From: JBAXTE01 sp964653595
GTDB lineage: Bacteria > Bacteroidota > Bacteroidia > Bacteroidales > WCHB1-69
Assembly: GCA_964653595.1 (NCBI GenBank)
Contig: CAZZHH010000014.1
Coordinates: 6,404-70,403 of the forward strand
DNA length: 64,000 nucleotides
Direction: 5' to 3'
The notes beneath the pieces are model-generated. The model made no database searches. It worked only from the letters and a program-made list of their open reading frames with translations, and had not been told where the DNA came from. This document shows positions 9,626 to 19,900 of the stretch, piece after piece. The position numbers and the translations under genes are program-made. How positions within the stretch are numbered: the first letter of the stretch is position 1; every line of letters starts with the position of its first letter.

Positions 9626-9633
9626 CAAAATTA
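9626..9633 (-). promoter_or_regulatory. Candidate -7 box for the trans-sulfuration gene
   Basis: The minus strand reads TAATTTTG (TAnnTTTG) 45-52 bp before the start codon at 9581, inside the divergent intergenic region shared with lpdA. No -33 TTTG stands at the expected distance. Confidence 0.4.
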
Positions 9634-9742
9634 GCTTTTTTTTAATTTGTTTGAGAATTCTTTCTAATTTCGCTTCGTAATTAACAAAAAAAGCAATTAT
9701 TTAGGAATATTTTTAATTTTATCAACCATAAATAGCAATCAA

Positions 9743-11134
9743 ATGCAATACGACTTAATAGTTATTGGCAGCGGCCCCGGGGGATATGTAGCTGCAATTA
9801 GAGCATCTCAACTTGGATTAAAAGTGGGTGTTGTGGAACGTGCCGAATTAGGTGGAATTTGTTTAAACTGGGGATGTATTCCCACAAAAGCCTTGTTAAA
9901 AAGTGCACAAGTGTTCAATTATATCAAACATGCCGAATCTTATGGCGTAAAAATAGAAGGTGCTGCTGTCGCTGATATTGAAGCAATGGTGGCTCGTAGT
10001 AGAGGTGTGGCCGATAATATGAGCAAAGGCATTCAGTTCCTTTTTAAAAAATACAACGTTGACCATTTGGCAGGAACGGGGAGAATAAAACCTGGAAAAA
10101 TTGTGGAAGTCTCCGATGAGAATGGGGTTGCAACCCAATATTCTGCTTCACACATTATTCTTGCTACTGGTGCCAGGTCTCGTGAATTGCCCAACTTACC
10201 TCAAGATGGTAAAAAAATTATCGGATACCGCCAAGCCCTTACTCTCCAAAAACAGCCTGAATCGATGGTTGTGGTGGGCTCTGGTGCGATAGGTTCTGAA
10301 TTTGCCTATTTCTACAACTCCATTGGAACGAAGGTTACCCTGGTTGAGTATTTCCCATCTCTTGTTCCTAACGAGGATGAAGATGTTTCAAAACAATTGG
10401 AACGTTCTTTCAAAAAACAAGGTATGAAAGTTATTACCGGAGCTAATGTTGAATCGGTTGATACCTCGGGAGATTTATGCAAAGTCTCCATTCAGACCAA
10501 AAAAGGAATCGAAATCGTAGATGCCGAAATCGTTCTTTCCGCTGTTGGGGTAACCACAAATCTTGAAAACATTGGATTAGAAGAGACGGGCGTTGTTTTT
10601 GAAAATGGAAAAGTGATTGTTGACGACTATTATCGAACAAATATCGAAGGGATATATGGCATTGGCGATATCGTTAAAGGTCCTGCTTTAGCGCATGTTG
10701 CATCTCACGAAGCTCTTGTTTGTGTAGAGTCTCTTGCAGGTCACCATCCAGCTTTATTAAACTATCGGAATATTCCTGGGTGTACCTATACTTCTCCTGA
10801 AATAGCTTCTGTTGGAATGACAGAAAAACAAGCGCGCGAGGCAGGTTATGAGGTATTGATTGGAAAGTTTCCGTACACTGCTTCCGGAAAAGCTGCTGCG
10901 GGTGGCAACAAAGATGGTTTTATTAAAGTGATATTTGATGCCAAATATGGCGAGTGGCTTGGATGTCACATGATTGGAGATAATGTTACGGAAATGATAG
11001 CCGAAGTAGTAGTTGCAAGAAACCTAGAAACTACCGGAAGGGAAATCATCGACTCCATTCATCCTCACCCGACGATGTCGGAAGCTCTTATGGAAGCCGT
11101 TGCCCTAGCTTATGGAGAGTGTGTACACCTATAA
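9743..11134 (+). CDS. lpdA: Dihydrolipoyl dehydrogenase (E3)
   Basis: FAD-dependent disulfide oxidoreductase that reoxidises dihydrolipoamide in 2-oxoacid dehydrogenase complexes and the glycine cleavage system. The 463 residues show the FAD-binding GSGPGGYVAAIRA at the N-terminus, the redox-active disulfide GGICLNWGCIPTKALL near residues 38-53, the NAD-binding VVGSGAIGSEFA, the second FAD motif GIYGIGDI, and the C-terminal His-Glu pair in HPHPTMSEALMEA. All catalytic residues are present. No partner E1/E2 genes lie nearby. A good hairpin terminator follows 20 bp after the stop. Confidence 0.96.
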   Translation: MQYDLIVIGSGPGGYVAAIRASQLGLKVGVVERAELGGICLNWGCIPTKALLKSAQVFNYIKHAESYGVKIEGAAVADIEAMVARSRGVADNMSKGIQFLFKKYNVDHLAGTGRIKPGKIVEVSDENGVATQYSASHIILATGARSRELPNLPQDGKKIIGYRQALTLQKQPESMVVVGSGAIGSEFAYFYNSIGTKVTLVEYFPSLVPNEDEDVSKQLERSFKKQGMKVITGANVESVDTSGDLCKVSIQTKKGIEIVDAEIVLSAVGVTTNLENIGLEETGVVFENGKVIVDDYYRTNIEGIYGIGDIVKGPALAHVASHEALVCVESLAGHHPALLNYRNIPGCTYTSPEIASVGMTEKQAREAGYEVLIGKFPYTASGKAAAGGNKDGFIKVIFDAKYGEWLGCHMIGDNVTEMIAEVVVARNLETTGREIIDSIHPHPTMSEALMEAVALAYGECVHL

Positions 11135-11153
11135 TTGATTTTAAATTTTTGAT

Positions 11154-11183
11154 AGAGGCACTGAAAGGTGTCTCTCTTTTTAA
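11154..11183 (+). terminator. Rho-independent terminator of lpdA
   Basis: Stem AGAGGCAC pairs with GTGTCTCT (one G-U pair), loop of six bases, followed by CTTTTT. It stands 20 bp after the lpdA stop and directly before the truncated pseudogene. Confidence 0.75.
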
Positions 11184-11198
11184 ATCTATCTATGATGA

Positions 11199-12874
11199 AA
11201 AAAAGCAGATCCTTGTCCTTTGGCCCTACAAGACGCTAATAATCATGTGTTTAATTCATTTTTAGAAATTGGCTCCTATCGACTGTTTGGTCAGGAACCT
11301 TGGGCTTTACGATTGCCAAATGTGCTCTCGTTTTTCCTCTTTCTATGGGCGCTTTACCATTTATCCCTTTATATTAAGAATCAAATCCTAAGTATTGGGG
11401 TGGTTATAATACTCATTGCAACTCAAGGATTTTTCAAATTTTTTGGAATGGGTCGTGGATATGGAATTTCAATGGCCTTTTTTCTTGCTGCATTATGGAT
11501 GGTCATCGAGTTTTCAAAATCAAAGAAAAAATTACACTTTTTTCTCTTTGTGGTAGCAATTTCTGCTGCCGTCTTTGCCAACTTAACCATACTCGTGAGC
11601 GCCATTACGCTCTTTGGATACACTTTTATTGTGTTTGTCACATCCACCAAAAAAATGAATCTTCACTATAAGTTATCCATTTTCGGCTCTTCTATCCTCT
11701 TTTTAGTCAATATGAGTGTGTTTGCAAAACTTGCATTACATTTTCAAGCCACAGGAAAATTATACTAAGGATCGAACAATGGGTTTTAGAAACATCTCTT
11801 CAGACTTTATATCAATTCCTGTTCCCACAATGGAGTTCGGTTGTCTTTATGCTTAGTTCCTTCGTATTCGTTGTGGCTTTACTGGGTTATTTTATCTATG
11901 TATTCAAAGAAAAAAACAAAACTGTATTTTTAGCTCCTCAAACTCTGTTTTTTATTCTTTTAATTGGCAATGTTACAGCATCCATTTTTTTAAATAAATT
12001 TCTTAAAGTCCACTTCGGAGAGGATCGAACAGTAATGTATTTATATCCCATTATTACTGGATTTATCTTCTTTAGCCTTGATTCTTTTCAAAATATTAAA
12101 TTAAAACCCGCCATTTACAGTGTGTTCCTATTGTTGATTATCCCGTTTCATTTTATGATCAACATAAATATTTCTTACTCTTCGCTCTGGAAAAATGAAA
12201 ACATTAAAGAAGATGTCTTTAAAATTGTTTGGAATGATGTAAAAAAGTCAAATCGAATTCCTACTGTCTCTGGTAATCATTTTTTCAAATTAGTTTGGCT
12301 TTATTATAACATCAAACAAGGTGATCCTATCATGCAAATAAATCACGATTCATACCCAAACACAAAGGAAGACTATGTCCTTGCTATTAAAGAAGATGCA
12401 CCACTTTTTGCTAAAGATTACACCCTCTTGGATGTAAACAACAACAGTGGAATTCATCTTTTTAAGCGAAAAATTTTTGCAAAAACATCTCCAATCATTA
12501 CCGTTAGAGACCAATCTATACATGAATTTACCAACCAAGAGTTTTTTCCTTTTGTCGAGGATACAATCATTTTACGAAAATATCCTTCTATTATAGTTAG
12601 AACCAAATTTGATTTTCAATCCGACAAATCACCATCGGGAAACATCCTTGTGGTTACTACCTTGGATTCTACCGGAAATACTCTAAAATACATCTATTTA
12701 GAACTTGGCTGGATGGGCAGAAATCAAAAAGAAAAACAAGTTTTCGATTTTCATTTTTCACTACTCACAAACGAACCTTCTGCTCATTCACTTAAAATAT
12801 ACGTTTGGAATCCCAGGAAAAACGCGAAAAAAGTTTCTAATTCAATCATCGAAATGGAGGAGGTAAAAGAGTAG
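11199..12874 (+). pseudogene. Decayed GT39-like (PMT/ArnT-type) membrane glycosyltransferase gene
   Basis: The coding sense resumes right after the lpdA terminator as LALQDANNHVFNSFLE..LFGQEPWALRLPN, which resembles the first periplasmic loop of ArnT/PMT-like membrane proteins. The expected N-terminal helix and acidic catalytic motif are absent. Three lesions are visible: no proper start (only a TTG at 11220, with a stop at 11196), an in-frame TAA at 11766-11768 after GKLY, and a frame change about 20 bases later, since GSNNGF continues in the first frame and LETSLQTLYQF in the second. The second frame then stays open to 12874 (about 370 residues) with hydrophobic helices and a soluble C-terminal domain of unknown type. 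Expression as a functional protein is unlikely; the downstream piece alone could be translated from the ATG at 11849. Confidence 0.7.
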
Positions 12875-12939
12875 TGGTGGATTGCGGAAAAGTGTATAAT
12901 TGGCAACTAGTTACTTGTGGAAAAATGAGAATCTAATTA

Positions 12940-13662
12940 TTAATCCTCCGCGCGAATTCTTTTTTTGTCTCTTTTTTCTGGATCATCCTTCTCTAATTTG
13001 CCTTCTATCACAAGCACAATTTCTCCTTTAACATTTTGTGTTTGGTAAAATTTAAGTAGTTCTTCCAACGTCTCTCGTTGATAGGTTTCGTATATTTTTG
13101 ATATTTCTCTTACCACACAACCCCTTCTGTCGGGACCAAAAAATTCCATTGCTTGTTCTAATGTTTTCACCAACCGGTGTGGCGATTCGTAGAATACTAC
13201 AGTATGTTCTAATTTCGAAAGTTCTTTGAATGCTGTTTGTCTTCCTTTTTTATGCGGCAAAAAACCGTAGAAAAGAAATTTGTCGCAAGGTAACCCTGAA
13301 GCCACCAAGGCAGGAATTAATGCTGTTGGTCCGGGAAGACACTCTACTTCAATTCCTCTTTTAATACATTCACGAATGATTAAAAAACCTGGATCGGAGA
13401 TGCCTGGAGTTCCTGCATCGGAAGTCAATCCTGCTATTTCTGCGTTCTCAATGCGTTCGATAAAACGCTCTAGCCCTTTGTGTTCGTTGTTTAAATGATA
13501 TGCCAATAGCGGTTTGCTGATGCTTAAATGGCGAAGCAAATTGCCAGTAGTTCGTGTATCTTCGCAAAGGATAAAATCCACTTCCGATAACATTCTTATA
13601 GCCCGAAGGGTGATGTCTTCTAAGTTTCCAATAGGAGTGGGAATTACAATTAATTTTGCCAT
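12940..13662 (-). CDS. rsmI: 16S rRNA (cytidine1402-2'-O)-methyltransferase
   Basis: SAM-dependent tetrapyrrole-methylase-fold enzyme that 2'-O-methylates C1402 of 16S rRNA in the decoding centre. The 240 residues have the RsmI signature blocks: IPTPIGNLEDITLRAIRML at the N-terminus, CEDTRTTGNLLRHL, LTSDAGTPGISDPG, PGPTALIPALVASGLP and FYESPHRL. Length is close to the usual 230-290. The start codon abuts the stop of the M28 peptidase gene upstream, so the two are probably co-transcribed. The C-terminus is short and very basic. No oddities. Confidence 0.95.
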   Translation of the reverse strand: MAKLIVIPTPIGNLEDITLRAIRMLSEVDFILCEDTRTTGNLLRHLSISKPLLAYHLNNEHKGLERFIERIENAEIAGLTSDAGTPGISDPGFLIIRECIKRGIEVECLPGPTALIPALVASGLPCDKFLFYGFLPHKKGRQTAFKELSKLEHTVVFYESPHRLVKTLEQAMEFFGPDRRGCVVREISKIYETYQRETLEELLKFYQTQNVKGEIVLVIEGKLEKDDPEKRDKKRIRAED

Positions 13663-14973
13663 CTATCGATACGTGTTAACAAATTTGGTAAGTAAATTAA
13701 ACATTGGAATATATCCTTTCAATCCTAAATTCTGGGAGTTGTCTTCGGGGTGATGATATGGTCCGGATTGACCCATGCCAAAAATAAAAATTGCTGGAAC
13801 TCCAGCCTTGTGAAACCAGTGATGATCGCTATTTGCCGCTTCGCCTCGGTTATTTACTTTTGGCAAGTAGTTGTGTTGTTTGTTTAAAGTGTCTAACTGT
13901 TGATAAATGGAAGGGTTTGAAACTCCATTCACAATGGTAATGCCCTTCTCGCCTGTGCCGACCATGTCTAAGTTAATCATTGCTTTGATGTTGGATAGTG
14001 GAATCCACGAGTTTTCAACAAAAAACTTCGATCCCAAAAGACCAGCCTCTTCTCCTGTAAATGCAATAAAAGCAATAGAGTAGTATGGCCGATTATTGGA
14101 TTGAGCGTAATAACGGCTTAGATCTAACATGGTTGCAATTCCACTTGCATTATCGTTTGCTCCCGGAAACAGGGTGCTTTCTCCCACAACTCCTATATGG
14201 TCATAATGTCCCCCGAATACAATAAAGGTATCGGGTTGATTTAATCCTTCAATATAAGATATTACGTTGTTGGAAGTGTATTTTGAAATGAATTTTTGAT
14301 CTACGGTAGCTGAAATCTTTTTGGGTGTTTGCTTGCAACTGCTTTTAGTTACTTTTATTACGGTGGATAGGAGTGGCGTTTTTGCCCACATTCCCATTGC
14401 ATCGGGTTTGTCTTTCACGATGATTACACCTCTACATGGAATAATGTCCTGATATGCCAGCGCATTTACAATTTCCATCGAGGTTTTGTACCTCTTGCTT
14501 TTTCTCTTCTTTTCCGAAATAGTGGTTATGTCGACATATATGAACTTGTTATAGAAGTCATTCTTCCGTATCAACTTTTTTAATTTATACAGACTTTTCA
14601 GTTGACTCAAAGGTATTTCAACGACATTAAAAACACCGTCACACTCCTTAGATGCTGGAGATATCTTATAATCGTAAAATGGGATTAATAAGGAGTCGTC
14701 AAGTTTTATTTCCATTCTTTTTGGAAAAGTATTTATCGGAAAAGAAACTTCTTGCAGATAATTGTTTTTAAAAGCTTTAGCACCATTTTTTCTAAACTCT
14801 TGTTCAATAAATTTGGCTGCATTTTTATCTCCATTGTTTACAAAACCCCGTCCATAGAATCTCGAAGAACTCAGGGAGTCGACCATGGAGCGAACATATA
14901 TGGAGTCTTGCGCCGATAGTTGTGTGAAGATGAAAAGTGCTATAGAAAATAGAAATTTTTTAATAGGCTCCAT
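13663..14973 (-). CDS. Secreted M28-family zinc metallopeptidase
   Basis: Aminopeptidase-type dizinc peptidase exported to the periplasm or cell surface. From the ATG at 14973 a signal peptide precedes LSAQDSIYV; a TTG at 14997 would add eight residues and spoil the signal. The M28 metal ligands are visible in order: His in GGHYDHIG, Asp in GANDNASG, the Glu-Glu pair in TGEEAGLLGS, Asp in NLDMVG, and the final His in DHHWFHKAG. A PA-domain-like insert with VIIVKDKPDAM lies between the N-terminus and the catalytic part. Length (436 residues) is usual. It ends one base before the rsmI start, so it leads a two-gene operon. The substrate is unknown; these enzymes usually trim N-terminal residues of peptides. 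Confidence 0.88.
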   Translation of the reverse strand: MEPIKKFLFSIALFIFTQLSAQDSIYVRSMVDSLSSSRFYGRGFVNNGDKNAAKFIEQEFRKNGAKAFKNNYLQEVSFPINTFPKRMEIKLDDSLLIPFYDYKISPASKECDGVFNVVEIPLSQLKSLYKLKKLIRKNDFYNKFIYVDITTISEKKRKSKRYKTSMEIVNALAYQDIIPCRGVIIVKDKPDAMGMWAKTPLLSTVIKVTKSSCKQTPKKISATVDQKFISKYTSNNVISYIEGLNQPDTFIVFGGHYDHIGVVGESTLFPGANDNASGIATMLDLSRYYAQSNNRPYYSIAFIAFTGEEAGLLGSKFFVENSWIPLSNIKAMINLDMVGTGEKGITIVNGVSNPSIYQQLDTLNKQHNYLPKVNNRGEAANSDHHWFHKAGVPAIFIFGMGQSGPYHHPEDNSQNLGLKGYIPMFNLLTKFVNTYR

Positions 14974-15048
14974 TGGGCTAAATTTTGGTTGCCACAAAAG
15001 TAGTAAATCTTATGATAATATGTGATAATTTTATGTTTTAAAATAATG

Positions 15049-15210
15049 TTGTCCGATAAAAAAGATATAAGATTCCTCCCTATGGTCGGAATGACAAGGG
15101 GTAGCGTGAATAATATGGCGGGAGGGGGTTATCCATAACATATTGATAGTCATTCCGAACGAAGTGAGAAATCTTTAAGGATTTTGTTTTATTACGTTTT
15201 AATCGGACAA
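15049..15210. repeat. MITE-like palindromic intergenic element
   Basis: In the 388-bp gap between divergent genes, TTGTCCGAT (15049-15057) and ATCGGACAA (15202-15210) form perfect terminal inverted repeats. Inside, 15070-15095 and 15149-15174 form a second inverted pair with about 21 of 26 positions matching; its core reads TCGGAATGAC, a motif frequent in Bacteroidota intergenic repeats. There is no open reading frame inside. The remainder of the gap (14998-15048 and 15211-15385) shows nothing but a candidate -7 box. Confidence 0.7.
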
Positions 15211-15317
15211 TAGTGATTTTAAAAGTCGTTCTTGCTGTGTATTCTTATGTTTCAGTTATAAACATTGGGGTGTGTAATACTAATAAATTATTGTATGAGT
15301 TGCGTTTTTATTCTGAT

Positions 15318-15325
15318 TAATTTTG
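15318..15325 (+). promoter_or_regulatory. Candidate -7 box for the EnvC-like gene
   Basis: TAATTTTG matches TAnnTTTG and lies 61-68 bp before the ATG at 15386. No clear -33 TTTG. Confidence 0.35.
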
Positions 15326-15385
15326 GATATTGCAAAGAATGTTGATTTGGGAGTTGAAAATGAAGTAAGTGTTTTATTCTGAAGT

Positions 15386-16687
15386 ATGAAACGAGTAAGT
15401 GTTATTGCGTTATGTTTGTTGTTTTTTGTTATGCCTGTGATCGTTTTTTCGCAAGGCAGAAAGGAGGCGTTGCAAAAATCAAAAAAGCAAATAGAAGAGG
15501 AGATCAAACTTACCAATGAATTGTTAAAAGAGACTCAAAAAAACAAACAATCGTCGCTAAACCAAGTGATGTTGCTTAAAAATCAAATTGAAAAGAGAGA
15601 AAACTTAATTACCACCATTAATAGCCAAGTTTCAAATATTGATCAAGAGATTATTCAAAACACAAACAGCCTTGAAGAGATGAATATTCAACTTCAAAAG
15701 TTAAGACAGGAATATTCTAAAATGGCCTATTATGCATGGGTTAATCGCAAGACTTTTCAACCGCTATTGTTTGTGTTATCTGCCGAAAGCTTCAATCAAG
15801 CATATCGAAGAATGACTTACATTCAGCAATATACTAAGTATCGAAAACGCCAAGTTCAACTTATCCAAGAAAAACAACAACAGATTTCTGGAAAAGTAAA
15901 TGAGCTAAAAGGAAACAAGGAAAGTAAGTTGAATTTGATGGACTCCGAACAAAAAGAGAGAGATAAATTGAGCAAAGAACAACAAGTTAAAAATAAAACC
16001 CTTGCGGAGTTAAAAAAGAGAGAAACCGAGCTTCGAAAAACTTTGAAAGAAAAGGAACAAGCAAATAGAAAATTACAAGCATCTATTCAAAGTGTTATTA
16101 ATGAAGAGATCCGAAAAGCTAGTGAGAACAAAAAGGCAGTAACTACTGCAAGTAAAAATGTTAAAAAACAAAACAAAAAAGTATCAACCCCAAATAAGAA
16201 ACCAGTTGAGAAGGTAAATGAAAAAACACCAAATATGACCGAAATTGCCATGACTACTGAAGAAGCTCAACTGTCGAATAGCTTTTCGGATAACAAAGGT
16301 CGATTGCCATTGCCTCTAGAAAAAGGAGTGGTTAGTGGCCGTTTTGGAACACACCCTCATCCCGTTTTGGCCGGCGTAGTGATTAACAACAATGGGGTGG
16401 ATTTTGTTACTAGTGTAGGATCAAAAGCGAGAACGATTTTTAATGGAGTGGTATCTGGTGTAATTAGTCTGCCAAACGAAGCTAAAGCAGTAATTGTGAG
16501 GCATGGCGACTATCTTACTGTATATTCAAACCTAAGTTCGGTGTTTGTAAAAAAAGGCCAAAAAGTGAACACAAAACAAGAATTGGGCATAATCCGAACT
16601 GACCAAGAAGAGTCTAAAACCGAACTGCACTTTGAACTTTGGCATAACAAATTAATTCAAAATCCTTCGCTCTGGATTGCACGATAA
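15386..16687 (+). CDS. EnvC-like murein hydrolase activator (coiled coil plus degenerate LytM)
   Basis: Secreted 433-residue protein with a signal peptide ending near VFSQG, a long charged coiled coil (about residues 25-235), a Lys-rich linker and a C-terminal LytM/M23 domain (about 310-433). In E. coli, EnvC activates amidases at the septum. The LytM zinc ligands are mostly lost: the H of the usual HxGxD is Asn (NNNGVD), the loop YAHLS reads YSNLS, and the HLHFE motif reads ELHFE, so only Asp and the last His remain. This fits an activator and not a hydrolase. Monocistronic, divergent from the M28 gene, with a repeat element between them. Function by homology only; the amidase partner is not in the window. 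Confidence 0.87.
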   Translation: MKRVSVIALCLLFFVMPVIVFSQGRKEALQKSKKQIEEEIKLTNELLKETQKNKQSSLNQVMLLKNQIEKRENLITTINSQVSNIDQEIIQNTNSLEEMNIQLQKLRQEYSKMAYYAWVNRKTFQPLLFVLSAESFNQAYRRMTYIQQYTKYRKRQVQLIQEKQQQISGKVNELKGNKESKLNLMDSEQKERDKLSKEQQVKNKTLAELKKRETELRKTLKEKEQANRKLQASIQSVINEEIRKASENKKAVTTASKNVKKQNKKVSTPNKKPVEKVNEKTPNMTEIAMTTEEAQLSNSFSDNKGRLPLPLEKGVVSGRFGTHPHPVLAGVVINNNGVDFVTSVGSKARTIFNGVVSGVISLPNEAKAVIVRHGDYLTVYSNLSSVFVKKGQKVNTKQELGIIRTDQEESKTELHFELWHNKLIQNPSLWIAR

Positions 16688-16916
16688 TCCGATAGTAATC
16701 TAGGGAATGTGATAGAATATTATAGTTGTCAAATTTTGCTTTTTAATTCAATTTATGAGGGTTGAAAAGTAAAATATTTGAATTTATCATCTTGTTTTTT
16801 ATATAGTTAGAGCCTATATTAAAGCAATCCCAGCACACTAAAATTGAATCTGTTCAATGGAGTAGCAGGCAAATTTACCCACTAAAGCAATTATTTCAAT
16901 GTTTGATTTAAATATT

Positions 16917-19900
16917 CTATTGAGTAATCGTTATTTTACCTTGATAAGTATCTTTTCCAACTTTAAGGCGATAGATATAAAATCCTTTAGTTGAGTTGGC
17001 GATACTAATAATAGATATATCATAAGTAACAAATTTCAAATCCGTCCCAAAATTGATTGCTTGTTTATGATAAAAAGCTTTCCTACCCATCAAGTCATAG
17101 ATTGTGAGTTCGGCAGAGGCCTCATCGGTACTAATGAAATCGAAGGTTATCTTATCCGAAGCTGGATTTGGATAAACCAGAATTGAACCATCCGAAGGTG
17201 GTTGATATCCGTCTACCACTTCAAGGGAAACTTTAATTGGAGTGTAAAAATGCTGGTCGTAAAACCGAATATACGAAGTGTAATTTCCAGCTGCAAGACC
17301 TGATGTATTGGCATTATACGTAAGCGGTTGGATTTGGTTTTCAGCCAAAACTACTACTCCGTTCCTACTCAGCCAATCACATTTCTGATAAGCAGAAGGT
17401 ACAATTTGGTAATCCAAGGTAGTGATAGGAGTGCCAAATCCAGTCGGCTCGAGCGTGAACTCAACAATAGTATCAGGTCTACATTTAAGTCTAACTTCAG
17501 ATGGAGAGATACTGTAAATATTTTGTGAGAAATCATTAGGATTTGGGATTGATAGATTGTCTATAAAAATCGAATCAGTGCCTATTAGATTTGAGAATGA
17601 CAAGCGAATTGAGTGTCTTCCCTCTGATATAGGGATTCTAACATGACCCCATTCTGTGTTATTTAAAATATTTTGATCTATTTCATCTATTACCACCTTT
17701 AACCTAACTTGTGAAATAAGGGATTTCACTTTTGAAAAATAATCAAATTCGATATATGAATTTACATTTGAAAAAACGGTAAATGATCTTGAAAATTTAT
17801 AAATAGTGGTTGTCCCAGCTGGTCGACTTATCAACCATGACTTATCGCTGTTAAACCCATCATTAAAAATTTGAGTTTGTATTGAGTCAGAAGATACAGA
17901 GTTTATAATAAAAGGGTGCTGGATATTTTCATAATTTTCCATTTGATTGCAATTATACCCATATGATTTAATAAAATAGAGATAATCAGCACTATCACAA
18001 GAAACCTCCCCTTTGAAATTGACAACTAAATTCGGAGCATCAAAATTATAAGTATTTAGAAAAAACTTAAGGTTGCCAGAGGAAAATCCCGCCAAAGAAT
18101 CTAAAACAAACGATTCATTCTGCAAAATCGCTTCAGATGAACTAGAATTGAGCAAACTTCGAATGTGATAAACTGAATATCTATTTTTGTTAGTGATGGG
18201 AATATAAATAGTATGTAAACTATGGGGATTAATTATATTTACATTCAAAGAATCAACCATAAATTCACCTATCTGAAGACGAAATTGAGGTGTAAGCTTG
18301 ATTTTTAGGACTCCAATCGACTCGTTTTCTGCTGTAGTGATGTTAACCTGATCGATCAATTCACTTTCAAGTAATGGATTTGATTTTATCACAAAAGCAC
18401 TCGGAATGGTGATTTCACTGTTTGCTGCTATTTCAGGAATAATGATGGACGTTTTAATCTTATCCAAATAATGAGCAGTTGAATTCAAGGATAATTGTAC
18501 ATGGCGTTTTATCGTATTCCCAGTATTTTTGATGGTAATAGAAACACGGATGGTGTCCTTATGAGCGAACCACTGGTGGTTGTCGTTATTTAACAAGTAG
18601 CTCGTCAGTTTTAGGTCTGATCCTTCGATGGAACTCAGCTTAATAGATCCTGTGCCTTCCAAGTCATTGTTATCCAGTACGGTAACATTGATAATCTTGT
18701 TTGTGAAATTTGCATCTGGAAAAAGTGTGACAGTTCCGTTGCTGTTTATATTTACTGAAGTATCTGTAGCGATTTTCTTGAACCAGTAATCCTTGTTTGC
18801 TTCAATGATGTTATCGGTGCCAAATTTTGTAACATCTACTCCGTTTCCTTTACTTATTCCCCTTCCCCATGCGTTAAAGGTGACATATTTGATAGTGTCG
18901 TAGGCAAATTTTATGTCCCCATTTTTATAGATATTTGCCGAAAAATCGAGTACTGAGGCTGTATCGCTTTCGAAACGGCACCGCCAATTTACACAAAGGG
19001 AGTCGGGGGTTGATTTATACCAAACGCCAAAACCGGGTTTGTCAAAGACAAAATTGCTCATCAACGGAGCAATGGTGGTGTGTCCTTTGAGTTGCGTATA
19101 ATCCATATTGTTAAATGGCCAAAAATATTCATAATTGTGGAGTTGGATATAACCATGAGGACTGATGAAAATATCTTCTGCATGTATTGAATCGTACACT
19201 TGAATTGGGAATAGAGTGCCGATTTTAACACTTGCCTTGCTCCCTATTGGAAAGTTCAATTGAGTAAATCCGTTATCATCAGTTGGAATATGTAAGCAAG
19301 ATGATGTCTGATATCCGTCGGTTTGTCTGAAACGATAGGGTGGTGTTCCATTTTGCGCGCTAATCTCTGCTTGATAGGGTAATCCCTCCACCACCTTAGG
19401 CAATTTGCTTGGGTTTAATGTAGGTTTTGAAAACTCCGGGACAATATCTACGTATAGTGTGGTAAGGTTATTATTTACAATGGCTAATGGATTTGTATTG
19501 GCACATATTTCTTTAGATCCGTGCGTGTAATCAATTACAGAAAAATTTTGAAGATACCCGTGATACTTGTTTTGCCCGTCTATTTCATATATTTGAAAGA
19601 AAAATCGTGCTTTTTGTCCCGATTGAATATGATTTAGCAAAGGGGTAACATCAAATCCATATTCAATGGGAAAGATCGGCGTCATCGTATCGGATGAATT
19701 AGAGATATAAGTAAAAAATGGAATCTCCATGAAAAATTCAGGAGTGGTACTGTTGCAATTTGAGCTCACACCGGCGTATGCTTTAAGTACGTTTTTATTG
19801 GGATGTGCTACACTGAAACGAAAAGTGACTTTTGGTTTTGTTTGAAGTTTAGGTTTTACTACATACATGCTGCTGTTCCAAATCCCTTTTTGTTGGGATT

